DNA of 42,691 nt, taken from the NCBI GenBank assembly GCA_002286855.1, contig NRSV01000067.1, forward strand, positions 153,750-196,440, given 5' to 3'. The position numbers and the translations under genes are program-made. The DNA comes from Bipolaris cookei (Eukaryota > Ascomycota > Dothideomycetes > Pleosporales > Pleosporaceae). Of the stretch, positions 22,431 through 32,718 are shown in pieces. The notes below the pieces were generated by a model. That model saw only the letters and a list, made by a program, of their open reading frames with translations. It had not been told where the DNA came from and searched no databases. Within the stretch, counting starts at the first letter, position 1; each line of letters begins with the position of its first letter.

Positions 22431-22703
22431 ATTAGGCATGAGACGCCGACTCTCCGGAGCCTTGATCCTCTTGGTCGTTGGCTCCATCATCATCCTTGCA
22501 GCCTTACATGGTATTTTCAGTATCCAAGTTTCACGCTGTACATGACATTCTCACGCACAAACAGTAGCTTCAGGTCGATTACACAAAATTTTATATTCAA
22601 AGAAATATGTCAATAAATACAAGGTTTCCAGAGAAAAGAAGTTTATATACACCAAATGCCAAAAGCCTCTGAGAAGCCCCAGATACACTGAACTCTACAT
22701 GGC

Positions 22704-24203
22704 TCAAGCGAGAGCGGAGCAAAGCTCATTATAAGACGGCTTAGCCTTGAAGGAGCCGTCGAACAGGAGAGGTGCACCGGCAGCACCGATCCAAGAGTTG
22801 GTGTCGGAAACACCCCAAACAGTGACACCGACACAGTTCTCGATATCGACACAAGCATCGAAGACGGTGACCCAATCAGCGGGCTTACCATAGTTGATAT
22901 CCAACTCAGTCACGGCGCACTCGGGTGCAGCTTCGCAGAGAGCCTTCAAAGCGGCAGGGACGCCAGAGATTGGGAAAAGGGTGCCTGGGGAGCTGATGTG
23001 GGACTGGGAACCAATGCCGTCGATGGGAACACCGTCAGCAATCCATTTCTTCACATGAGTAATCATGCCCTTTGTCTTGCCGTAGTTTGCGCCGTCAAGG
23101 TTGTAGTCGTTGATATAGAGCTTGGCAAGGGGGTCGGCCTGGCGGGCAGTATGGTAAGCGGTAGCGACGAATCCCTCACCGAGAACGTTGTAGAAGACGC
23201 TGGAGCGGAAGCCACCTTGCTCATCAAAGATTTCGTTTACAACATCCCAGGCATAGATCTTGCCGGCATAAGTACCAACGAGCTTCTTGATATGGTTAAC
23301 CATGACCTCTTCCAGCTTGGCCTTGTCACGGATCTGAGACACCCATGCAGGCAACTGAGAGTGCCAGACAGTAGTGTGACCGCGGATGAGTTTGTCGTTA
23401 CTGGTGGCGAAGGTGACAAGGGCGTTAGCGCCGTCAAGAGTGAATTGGCCCTCGCTACGCTCAGTGGCATCCCACTTCATGCTGTTCTCGGGAGTAACGC
23501 ATCCAAAGTTGTCGATAATGATCTCCTTGTTCTTGGCCACACTGAGAGCGTTCCGGTCAGTGGCAACACCAACGTATTTCTTGCCCTTGGCCTTGAAGGC
23601 AGCATCAAGATCGCATTTGGCGCCGTTGCGGCCGCTGCCAGCAATATTGGGAGCAGAACTGTTTCCCCCAGAGCCAGCAGCTGGAGAGGGGGAAGGAGAA
23701 AGAGTGGGTTGAATACCAGGATTGCTAGCTGGGGTAGGAGAAGGAGAAGCAGCTGGCTTAACATCAGGGTTGCCACCGGAGCCGGCACTTGAAGATGGCG
23801 ATGGAACAGGTTCATCATCAGCCTCACAAGACTCATCATCACCTTCGTCTCCCTCAGTGTTAGCATCGCCGTCTTCCTCATCAGCATCGCAGGACTCGTC
23901 TTCAGCAGGCGAGGAAGCAGGGGTAGCGACAGGTGCGGTACCGTTAGGCTCCATAGCCGGGGCTTTGCTGGGCAAGCTGGGAGTAGCAGAAATACTGCTG
24001 GCAGATGAAGGAGCAGTTTCTCCACCCGAAACACACTGACTGTACCAGTCGTTGTACTTGACGCAATGCCAGCCGGAAGCGCAGGTACTGTCGCCACTGT
24101 AGTTGACGCCACCGCATTGGCCAAAAGGAGGTACGGCAGCGAGAGCCGTCGTCGAAGTCAAGCCAACGACGGCCATGTAGATAGATGCATCACGGAAGTG
24201 CAT
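22704..24203 (-). CDS. Secreted endo-1,4-beta-xylanase, GH10 with N-terminal CBM1
   Basis: This enzyme cleaves xylan in plant cell walls outside the cell. The single-exon 499-residue protein has a signal peptide (about residues 1-22, MHFRDASIYMAVVGLTSTTA), a CBM1 cellulose-binding module (about 26-59: FGQCGGVNYSGDSTC and YSQC) and a ~135-residue linker. The GH10 domain runs from about 197 to the end. Acid/base Glu324 lies in YAWDVVNEIFDE and nucleophile Glu433 in CAVTELDINYG. Other landmarks are GCVTPENSMKWDA, IRGHTTVWHSQLPAWV and VTVWGVSDTNSWI. The linker is unusual: besides Ser/Pro/Ala it has a very acidic stretch with two ESC-centred repeats (EDESCDADEE, DDESCEADDE). Start is the first in-frame ATG. 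Active-site residues are intact, so activity is expected. Confidence 0.95.
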   Translation of the reverse strand: MHFRDASIYMAVVGLTSTTALAAVPPFGQCGGVNYSGDSTCASGWHCVKYNDWYSQCVSGGETAPSSASSISATPSLPSKAPAMEPNGTAPVATPASSPAEDESCDADEEDGDANTEGDEGDDESCEADDEPVPSPSSSAGSGGNPDVKPAASPSPTPASNPGIQPTLSPSPSPAAGSGGNSSAPNIAGSGRNGAKCDLDAAFKAKGKKYVGVATDRNALSVAKNKEIIIDNFGCVTPENSMKWDATERSEGQFTLDGANALVTFATSNDKLIRGHTTVWHSQLPAWVSQIRDKAKLEEVMVNHIKKLVGTYAGKIYAWDVVNEIFDEQGGFRSSVFYNVLGEGFVATAYHTARQADPLAKLYINDYNLDGANYGKTKGMITHVKKWIADGVPIDGIGSQSHISSPGTLFPISGVPAALKALCEAAPECAVTELDINYGKPADWVTVFDACVDIENCVGVTVWGVSDTNSWIGAAGAPLLFDGSFKAKPSYNELCSALA

Positions 24204-25080
24204 TGTTGCTGTATGTATTGTGTTTCGACTCGAGAAGAGGATTATTGGAAAGGCGTGTTGGAAGAGGAAAAAAAGGAAAGGACAGAAGCTCGCTCCTATG
24301 CTATTTCAACAAACACAAGAAAAAGAAGGTCGCGGAAGCACGCTTCCAGGTAAGGATAGAGAGTGTGGGATGAGAATGCAGAAGTATAGTTCTGAGCAAA
24401 TTTAGGGCAGCTTAGCTCTGCATCTTATACTTTTTCCACATTATATCAAGTGAAATATCGTGTTCGGTGAAACAAGCATAGAGTGGGTCGGTGGGATTTG
24501 GTCAGTGGTTCCTCATGTTGTTTCATGAAACCCGTAGAAACGCCACCCATCCTGGGAAGTCATTTCACCGATCCATGCGTCCCGCTCGAGTCCGGCAAGC
24601 GCTTGATAGCGCTATTTGCTAGGTTCGAGACTGCGTCATGGTGGCGCGATGAGAGCAACTAGTGGAGAATTTTCTACTGCAAATGAATAATTTAAAGATG
24701 AAAATCTGAGCTCTTGACTGCGTCAAAGGACGTATTGCAGGCAGCTACTGTACGAGCGAGTCGTTGGATAGTCAAAGTCTGAGGTTGGACACGATGTCTG
24801 TGCGTCGGCGTGCTTACTTTAGTCCTACCGGTTGCGTAGCGGCAGCCGAGTCTCATCTAAATGATGCGCTAAGCCTAATCCAGACAAAGCGCCATCTAAG
24901 CGCGGTACCTGCATGGCGTTTGGGGGTTAGGGGCCGATTATGAAATGCTTCATCCTCCTCCCTTGGACTCGGCACGGGAATTGCGCGCAAGCTGGATGCC
25001 GTTAAGCTTTTCACTCCTGTCAACTGATGCTTACATTCAATCTAAGACCTGCCTCACACCACTGATTAAAGTTTGCCCTT
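24204..25080. other. Intergenic, promoter side of the GH10 gene
   Basis: No gene recognised. A minus-strand TATAAG at 24424-24429 lies ~220 bases upstream of the xylanase ATG and may be its core promoter. No XlnR-type GGCTAAA site was noticed by eye. Confidence 0.4.
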
Positions 25081-26579
25081 CTACGATTTGTATACATGAA
25101 TCACACGAGGGTTGCAGTATGCGAGCAGACCCGTCGTTCCCCACTCACCGCCAATGCCAGACTCCTTGTGGCCGCCAAACAGGGCCTGGGGCGTGGGCTT
25201 CTCGAACGAATTGACAAACACAGAGCCCGCTTCCAAGCGTCGTGCAATCTTGCTTGCCTTCTCTACGTCCTTACCCCACACGCAGGCGCCAAGGCCAGTG
25301 TTGGTGTTGTTGGCCCGCGCAATCACCTCCTCCAGATCTGACCATGGCTGTGTAGGAACAATAGGGCCGAATGGCTCTTCCTGAATAATACGAGAGTCGT
25401 TTGGCGGGTTGTCGATGATTGTGGGCGTAATAAAGAATCCCTTGCTAGCAGCAACATCGGCCTCACCAACGGCAAAATTGTAGCCCTTGGACTTGCTATC
25501 TTCGAAGAAGCCCTTGACGCGCTCGTATTGCATTTGATTCTGGACAGGTCCCAACATGTTGTCGCCGTCGTCTGGGTTTCCAACCTTGATTTGCTTGGTA
25601 AAGTTGACCATCTCTTGGAGGAACTCCTTATAGATGGACTCGTGGATGTAAATTCGCTTCGTGGCAACGCAGACTTGGCCAGAGTTCTGGAAAGCACCCA
25701 TGACAACCTGTGGTGCGACCTTCTTGATATCCACATCGGGCAGGACGATGGATGCATCGTTTCCTCCCAGCTCGAGCGTGACACGCTTGAGCGTCTTTGC
25801 GCATGTCTCCATGACCTTCTTTCCAGTGGCAATAGATCCGGTAAAGCTGATCTTGGCGATACCAGGATGCAGACACATCTGAACACCGAGTTCATTGTTG
25901 CCGCCAACCACTTGGACGACGCCTGGTGGAAGAATTTCTTGGGCGAGCTCAACAAATTTCAGAGTGGTGTAGGGTGTAAAGGGCGATGGCTTGACAATTA
26001 TGCAGTTTCCTGTCAGGAGCGCGGGCGCGACCTTTCCGACCATCAAGGTCAAGGGAAAGTTCCAAGGACAGATGGCACCGCAGACGCCAAGCGGCGAGTA
26101 CTCGGTGTAGACAGTCTTCTCGTCATCCTCGAGCTTCTCAATGGGCAAATTGAGCGTAAGGTGGTGGCTGATGAAACCCGTAACGGAACCAACTTCAAAG
26201 GCAGACCACTTCCTCTATCTCGTTGTTAGCACAGTGCTAATCAATACACTAGCTCACTCATCTAAGTATGTACCGGCTTTCCAGACTCCTTGCACAGCAG
26301 GCTGACGAACTCGTCGTTGTGCTGTTGGAATGATTCCATGACATTGGCCAGTAAGACTTTCCTCTCCTCAACAGCAGTATCACTCCATGCTGGAAAGGCC
26401 TTCTTGGCTGACGCAACAGCCTCGTCGAGATCCTTCTCGCTGGCAACAGGCACGTCCCACAGCTCCTGGCCTGTGGCGGGGTTGATGCCGCGGTGAACCT
26501 GATCGGAGCTGCGCTGCTGACCGTCGACAATGTTGTAAAATTTTTCAAAATCGAGCGTGGAAACCTTGCCTGGAGACAT
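25081..26579 (-). CDS. NAD(P)-dependent aldehyde dehydrogenase, one intron
   Basis: The enzyme oxidises an aldehyde to the acid; the particular substrate cannot be told from sequence. Exons 26274-26579 and 25081-26214 join in frame across a 59-bp intron (donor GTACAT, branch GCTAAC, acceptor ATAG) to give 479 residues, the family's usual size. Landmarks are INPATGQELWDVPVA, the cofactor-site block GAICPWNFPLTLMVGKVAPA, the Rossmann motif SFTGSIATGKKV, general-base Glu250 in VTLELGGNDASIV, nucleophile Cys284 in NSGQVCVATKRIYI, and the EEPFGPIVP block. The C-terminus is HKESGIGGEWG. No targeting signal is obvious, so it is probably cytosolic. The ATG at 26579 (MSPGKVSTLDFEKFY) is chosen over an upstream in-frame Met near 26660, because family similarity begins there. 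Confidence 0.92.
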
Positions 26580-27637
26580 TGTGGCAGCTAAACAAGGACT
26601 TTTGGGATAGGATATATGGGCGAGAATGTGAAGGACAAAGCGGGGTCTCGAGGGGATCAAGGTTTCTCTTTAAGTCTGCATTGGAACAGCACATGCTCTT
26701 GCCGCCGCGCAGACCCAGCCTTTCCTCTGGCAACCATCCTCGGTAAGTGGTTTGGTAGCTGGTGGATTGCCGTGGTGGGTTAGCTGTTTTCGCGTTGGCT
26801 TGGCTGTAACCTTACAGCATTACTGCCCCACTTGCAGCCGCAGAATCGCGGGGAAGTACCAATCTAGGTTTGCATGCTTGCATCATCCACCTGCCCCTCA
26901 CCTGCTGCCCGCCCTCTTTCACCTCCATCTTGCAGTGTCAATCGCTCTGCACCACCATTCGCCATCTGCCAAAGCGCGTAAATATAGACTTTTTACACTG
27001 ACGCCACTGAATTTGGGCCTGTTCTCGGGATTCTGACAAATGTGTGTTGCTGGCCGGCCAGAGAACGGAAATCATCCGCATCACCATTGCTGAGGCGTGT
27101 TTGGAGAGGCAACCCCACCAAGATGCGTATCCATCCCTCCTCTGCCCTAAAGTATCTTTGCCCCGCCGGGCGTGCTTTCGGCGGTCTGCAAAAGTCGACT
27201 ATCTGCCTCTGATGACGAGTAATGCATTCCGAGTCTCTGCCAGCGTGCTGATGAGCGGTTGACGAAGCGCAATCAGGTTTAGTACGGATGGCCTGGTGCG
27301 CATAAAATTCTTTACTATCGTACTACCCTGCAGCATTTTCAAACTGGCCACACAATTACTACTACATGGTCTCAACTCTGTGCTTCGAGCCGCGGCTGAC
27401 ACCTGACAAATCCACGTTGATAGGGTTACCGTTTCGACCGGATGGGGCTTCGCCCTTGGCGGGCTTCACGCCCTGTAAGTATTGGAACAACGCGTATAAG
27501 AGTACAGGTGACAAAGGCGAGTAGATTGTTGACAAAGTTGTTTCAGATGAGGGAGGTCTTGTCCAAAGACATCACTGTGTATACTATGCGGGTGCCAGCA
27601 ATTGCCAGGCATTCTTTAACATACGCCATTTGTCATC
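26580..27637. other. Intergenic, no gene recognised
   Basis: About 1.06 kb between ALDH and TE-B2. Short frames show no domain. The region is presumably the ALDH promoter followed by transposon-flanking sequence. Confidence 0.45.
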
Positions 27638-29198
27638 TAATGTGTTTCACCACCGAGCGGGCCACCCCACCAAGTGGGCCACCCCACTAAGTAGGCCGCT
27701 TCCCTTCACTACCCCGCTAAGTGGGCCGCCTCCCTACACCACCCCACCTTCGCAACGCGTTAAAAGCCTGTACTGAAGCAGATCTTTTTATTGCTATCTC
27801 TGAAATTAATTTTAAGATCTAGAGTAAACGACGAGCTGCTGCAGCCTATAGCGTCCCACGAACAACAATCCAGCGACAACGCGCTGGACAACGCCCTTGG
27901 TGCGTCTGTGAGGCGAACTGCAAGCGCCTAACAAAACTAGAAGAGGAGGCTATTACTCAACATGTAATAGTTGAGGCTAAACGAGGACTACCCTGTGGGA
28001 GAGACGATGAGCGAGATATGGCCAATAGACTACTCCGAGAGCGTGGCGGAGAGGAGGTGGGTAAGGACTGGGTCGATAGGTTTGTCCAGCGCAGTCCTGA
28101 GCTGCGTATGCGCCGAAGCCGTTCATATGATCGCCAGCGAGCTGCCTGTGAAGACCCAGCGCTTATTAAGAGCTGGTTCGACCTAGTTCAGAATACAAAG
28201 GCGAAGTATGATATTGTGAATGAAGATATCTACAACTTTGATGAGACTGACTTTGTCATGGGCAAGATTTTATCACAGCCAGTTATCACAGGCTCAGACA
28301 AACAAGGGAAATCAAAAAAGATTCAGCCAGGCAGTCGTGAGTGAGTTACGCTGATACAAGGCATTGGCGCAACAAGGAAGCGTATCCCAGCCTTTCTCAT
28401 CTTTGCAAGCAAGGTTCTGATCTCCACCTGGTTCACAGAATATCTGCCACGCGACTGGATGATTCAAGTTAGTCCTGCCGGCTGGATGAATAACAATCTA
28501 GCGCTTGGCTGGCTCCGTCACTTCGATTCCCATGCCCGCCCTGTGGGGACGCATAGGCTGCTCATTATTGACGGCCACGAGAGCTACTGCTCAGTTAGAT
28601 TTCCGACATATCTGCGAAGAGAAGAAGATAGTCCTCATCTGCATGCCTTCCCACTCGTCGTGCCTCTTACAGTCTCTTGATGTGGGCTGCTTCTCGCCGT
28701 TGAAGCGCGCGTATGGCGACGCTATCTCGGTCTTGGCACGTAATCGCATCTACCATATCAGTAAAGAAACCTTCTTACCAGCAAATCAAAAAGGCCTATT
28801 ATAAGGCTATGACACCAGAAAGCATCTGCAGAGGGTTTCGAGGCGCTGGACTCAGAGCACACGATTATCACGTTGTTTTATCACAGCTTGACGTTGTGCT
28901 AGGTAGGCCAACTTCACGAGCGCAAGACAGTAACACCTGGGACCCGAAGATGCGGTCCAAAGCGCGCAAAATGGAGGTGCAGGCTACGCTTGTTCGAAAC
29001 CGCATGCAAATCCAGCAAGGATCTTTTACAAATTCTCTTAAAGAGCAGATGCAGCAATTAAGTAAGGGAGCCCAGCAGATATCTCATATTATGGTGTTGA
29101 TGCAGGAGGAAATGAGTCGCTTACGAGACACTGTTGAAGCGTCAACAAAGCGAAAAACTCGTAAGCGGCACTACGTATAGGTAGAGGGGTCCTAGATA
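27638..29198 (+). mobile_element. TE-B2: second copy of the TE-B family, 3' end lost at TE-C
   Basis: The left end is a TE-B-like terminal repeat (GTGTTTCACCACCGAGCGGG) expanded by tandem 17-base units (27657-27673 and 27674-27690). The first ~250 bases differ strongly from TE-B. From 27906 the sequence is the same as TE-B from 11722, over 1,246 bases with no difference seen. Differences resume at about 29152. TE-C is inserted at a TA at 29197-29198, and the expected B-type right terminal repeat was not found beyond TE-C. Confidence 0.8.
27906..29180 (+). pseudogene. TE-B2 transposase, same lesions as TE-B
   Basis: Read exactly as TE-B: the EDIYNFDETDFVMG block, the TGA replacing Trp after GSRE at about 28344, the frameshift after GHESY near 28600 and the frameshift near 28785. 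At the 3' side a CAG codon present in TE-B (in HYVQAEG) is TAG here, giving an extra stop at 29178-29180, and the zinc-knuckle end is missing. Confidence 0.85.
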
Positions 29199-29288
29199 TT
29201 GTGTCTGTGCGCGGAATGCGCGGATTCGCGCAATGCGCCGAACCACCAAAACCTCTCTATCGTCTCAACTCCACAACAATACAACGCA

Positions 29289-31340
29289 ATGGGCTTAGAA
29301 GAAGCGCTTGAAGAGTGTAATACTTTCGAATCTGAAGATCAAATCCCTTGGTCTAAAATAGCTAAAAAAACATGGCGTTGTGCGCTCAACGTTGACTCGA
29401 ACGTACCGACGCGAAACGCGTTCGCGGGAAGAGCAGGCAATTGCACAACGAAAGCTCACCCCACAACAAGAAGTAGGGCTTTTACAGTACATAGAAGAGC
29501 TTACTGGCCGTCGGATTCCACCTACAAGAGAGATTATTCGAAATTTGGCGTCTGCATTAGCCGGGAGAGAGGTAATGAGCAATGAGCTGGGTTGCCCGCT
29601 TCCTTCACCGGAACTACTATCCATCTTATCTCTCGCTAGTCACTTGGTATTGATCGCATGAACGTCACCAGGCTGATTCAGTTCTAGCAAGTATAAGCTC
29701 TACTTTGACTTGCTACAGGCTAAGATTGCTGAGTATAGCGTGTTGGGGAGGGGCCAGAGCCCACAGTAGTATTTTTTTTTTATGGAGCGAATGAAGGGCC
29801 TTCATTGAATGGCCGTTCAACTGCTGAAGGACGGCAAGCCACTTGTTTAGCCCCGGAACCGGTATGTGGGAGAAGGAGGTGAGCGTGTAGTGCGACCGCC
29901 CGTTCAAGATTGGCAATTGATGCCATTTGGATGACTCTGCTCTAGCATTTGCCTCGCTGATGCCGGCGAATGGATCAGGCCCCCCTCGCCCTCCATTGGT
30001 CTGTCTATATGAGGTTCTGCCACCAGTACATACCCTTCCCAGTCCAAGCCGGGTCGCTGCGCTCTCCTGAGTCCAGGGGGAGCCGCGACCCCGACCCTTC
30101 ACTGTATTTCATGTTTCCCGTGACACGTCTCTCAGGGGATGGAATCACCAACCTTAAAATCCGGAAAAACAGCTCCGGAGGTCGGCGTCGCTCATTGAGC
30201 TTTAGCAGAAGGTCTTTTGTGAGCTTCACTAAGACTAAGGCTCGAAGTTAATACCGCCTTCTAATTCTTGACGGCCACGGCAGCCATGTAACAATGGATT
30301 TCATCGACTACTGCGACAAGAACAAGATTCTGCTAGCTATCCTTCCTCCCCACTCAACACACACGCTGCAGCCACTTGATGTGGTGATGTTTAAGCCACT
30401 ATCGTCTGCGTACTCAAAAGAGCTCACAAAGTACCTTCATAATAGCCAAGGGCTGGCTATTATCAAGAAAGGAGACTTTTTCCACCTATTCTGGAAGGCC
30501 TGGACAAGCACGTTTACTCAGAGATTAGTACTCAGGTCCTTTGAGGCAACGGGTATCGCACCTCTCCAACCTAACGTTATCCTTCAACGATTCAATAGGT
30601 CTTCGCCTGAAGGCTCTGACAGTAACTCAAGCTCTTCTTCAGCCTACTCAGGCAAGGATTGGCTTAAAATTGAGACTCTGCTGCGAAAGGTTGTGAAGGA
30701 AGAGTTTAGAAAAGAGGGACATAAGCTTAGCCGCTCAATCCATCATATCTCGATTCAAAACTTGCTTCTCCACCATAAAGTTGATAGCCTAGAGCAGGTA
30801 ATACCAACTCAGAAGAAGCACGAGAATAAGAGTAAGACTCTCGACCTGCAGCAGAACAAGGAGGCACAAGGTGGGGCAGTGTTTTATTCTCCTCGCAAGG
30901 TGGAGGAGGCTCGCGCACGTGAAAAGACTAAGCAGCAAGAGCAGAAGGCAGAGGAGCTAAAAAAAGCTGAGATGGCAGAGCTGAGGCATGCGAACAAGCT
31001 ATACAAGGAGAAGATAGCTCAGGAGAAGCGTGAACAACGAGCGAGAGAGAAGGAAGAGCGGGAGAAGGAGAAGGCTGCGAAGGCTGCGGCGATCGCCGAA
31101 CGCAAGGCAGAGAGAGAGCGTCAAAAACAAGCCAATAACGCTAAGAAAAGTGAACAGTTGTCTACTCAAGGCAAGCGCAAGGCTTCACGTCAATTACAGC
31201 CTAAGACAACGAAGAAGCGTGGTAGTAGGGATGCGCGTAGTCGTGTGGTTGCATATGAGCGTTCTCCAACACCTCCACCTGTATACAACTCCCGTGGCCG
31301 CAAAATCGCTCCTCGCAGAAAATTTGAGGCAGAAATATAA
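29289..31340 (+). pseudogene. TE-C transposase, interrupted
   Basis: The N-terminus MGLEEALEECNTFESEDQIP continues, after a frameshift near 29370, into a helix-turn-helix region (TYRRETRSREEQAIAQRKLT, then LLQYIEELTGRRIPPTREII). More frame changes follow near 29570-29700 before KYKLYFDLLQAKIAEY. The stretch that should hold the first catalytic Asp block is absent, replaced by the segment at ~29745-30252. The frame then resumes as YRLLILDGHGSHVTMDFIDY (second catalytic block) and is open to 31340: HSTHTLQPLDVVMFKPLSSA (third block), a Ser-rich linker and a long Lys/Glu/Arg coiled coil ending SRGRKIAPRRKF. It cannot be active. Confidence 0.8.
29745..30252. other. Foreign ~500-bp segment inside TE-C
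   Basis: Transposase similarity stops after KIAEYSV (about 29742) and resumes at YRLLILDG (about 30252). The sequence between is GC-richer, carries a T10 run near 29770 on the plus strand (poly-A on the minus strand) and on the minus strand has a modest frame (MKLTKDLLLKLNERRRPPEL from 30229). I do not recognise it. Because the first catalytic block of the transposase is missing rather than split, this looks like a replacement, not a simple insertion. Confidence 0.55.
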
Positions 31341-31484
31341 TACTAAGACCTAATAGAGTATTTCTGTGTTTTCTTACATGATAATTACTACTGTACGTGG
31401 TGCGGCAGCCTCAATTTTGGTGGAGATGTTTTTGGTGGTTCGGCGCATTGCGCGAATCCGCGCATTCCGCGCACGGACACAATA

Positions 31485-32383
31485 TTTAGGCAAGGTTACC
31501 ACTAAGCGACAGACTTAGCGTGGGATCAAAGGCCGCCTGCTGACAGGAACCGAAGCTGCAACTGCATGAGAGTGTATCAAACATGACTCTAGGAAGCACT
31601 AACTAGGGTATATATTAATTGCATCTAATTAATAGTTGGGTACTCTAGCGATGGGTGTCTTGCTAGGATGTTATGCTAATTGCTCAGGGAATAACATCCA
31701 TCCCTACGTATCGGGACGTACAGTGCAACGGGACGGCTCTGTAAGGGGCTGCACTCCGGGGAGCAATCGCGAGGTATACAAGAGGTTGTATTCGATAAAG
31801 AGCTATCTACTCCTACTTGCGTGATGTTTATTTACTTATCGGAGAAAGATTATACCGGGGTACTTAAGCGCGTTGTCTGAGCGCTGCTCGGGCGGTAAGC
31901 AGAATCCGGGTGCTCGGGGTGACGCCCGGATTCTCCGCTCGTCGTCTGAACGTAGTTCAGATGGCGCGCGCGCAGCTTGAACCGAGATTCCATCGAGGAG
32001 CTATCTAAAGGGTGTCCAGCCCGTTACAGCCTCCTGTTCTCAATCTTTGGCAGTGTACAGGACACACTATACGCTAATTGATCACTCAAGTTCTAGGTGC
32101 GCAGGTGCTCACAAAGTTTTTCAGAAAGGTTACCAGTGACAAAGTCGGATATTACTGTATTACTGATGAAGCCAAACCTCTGATCCTAGGCATGGAGCCA
32201 GCGATACTTTGAGGGCATGTGTGCTTAAGGAACTATGTCTAAGGTATATGTTACACGGGGTTTGGTGCTAATACTTCTCTGAGCTCGATCCGGGTTAGGG
32301 CGAGTAGGAATGGGTGACTAGCTCCGTGAGAGTTGTCTGGCGATTCGTAGTGGCAAGTAATTATGGATGTAACCGGAGGTTTT
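31485..32383. other. Repeat-like region without recognised genes
   Basis: No coding sequence recognised. The stretch from about 31668 (TGTTATGCTAATTGCTCAGG) to about 32110 has features of an old LTR or other repeat, such as TG at the start, a TATACAAG-like motif at about 31776 and an internal hairpin (GAATCCGGGTG / CGCCCGGATTC near 31900-31935). Neither a matching 3' boundary nor a second copy was found. Confidence 0.3.
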
Positions 32384-32718
32384 TGACAAACACTAATCTA
32401 TATTGCTATAGACTAACAAATAACAATCTTATTAAGTAAAGATACTAGTAAGAAAGTACAATTTGAGTTGACCACCACGAGAGTAATAATGAAACCCATC
32501 CATCCTTATATCCTCATTGCTTCCAGTCCTGCCATCCCTTACTTCCCTGCCATCCCTGGGATGGTTGTGATGTTGGGGACGGCTGCCATCCCAAGGCGCC
32601 CTGCCATCCCTTGATGGTTGTTCTTGGCGGGATGGCACATCACGTGACCTGGCCCCGCGATGATCATTACCTTCTGACGTGGACGTCCTTAGGCCTTCGG
32701 CCATCTCGTCACTTGTCA
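32384..32718 (-). mobile_element. Probable solo LTR of a retrotransposon
   Basis: On the minus strand a 335-base block begins TGACAAGTGACGAG and ends GTGTTTGTCA, giving the TG...CA ends and 6-base inverted termini (TGACAA/TTGTCA) typical of LTRs. A TATA-like motif (GGATATAAGG) lies inside. The block contains several copies of GGGATGGCA. No flanking coding sequence is nearby. Adjacent 5-base flanks (GTTTT and AGGAG) do not match, so a target-site duplication is not visible. Confidence 0.6.

Larger units (their letters stand above)
29199..31482 (+). mobile_element. TE-C: pogo-type element with long palindromic ends and TA duplication
   Basis: Inverted terminal repeats of about 54 bp match with only a minor difference: TTGTGTCTGTGCGCGGAATG at the left and CATTCCGCGCACGGACACAA at the right, continuing inwards to a GGTGGTT-type motif. 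The repeats are themselves rich in GCGC palindromes. TA flanks both sides (29197-29198 and 31483-31484). The total of 2,284 bases includes a ~500-base segment that does not look like transposase. TE-C is the same broad family as the fragment at 3-404. Confidence 0.85.

Noticed and set aside
22998..23792. 264-codon plus-strand frame opposite the xylanase
   Set aside because: Antisense shadow; the GH10 frame carries all catalytic motifs.
24590..24650. tRNA-like B-box (GGTTCGAGAC)
   Set aside because: No cloverleaf with acceptor and anticodon stems could be folded around it.
25528..26229. 233-codon plus-strand frame opposite ALDH
   Set aside because: Antisense shadow of the ALDH exon.
31840..31980. 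Hairpin around GAATCCGGG considered as an ncRNA or CRISPR-like repeat
   Set aside because: Single occurrence, no spacer array, no promoter or conserved fold recognised.
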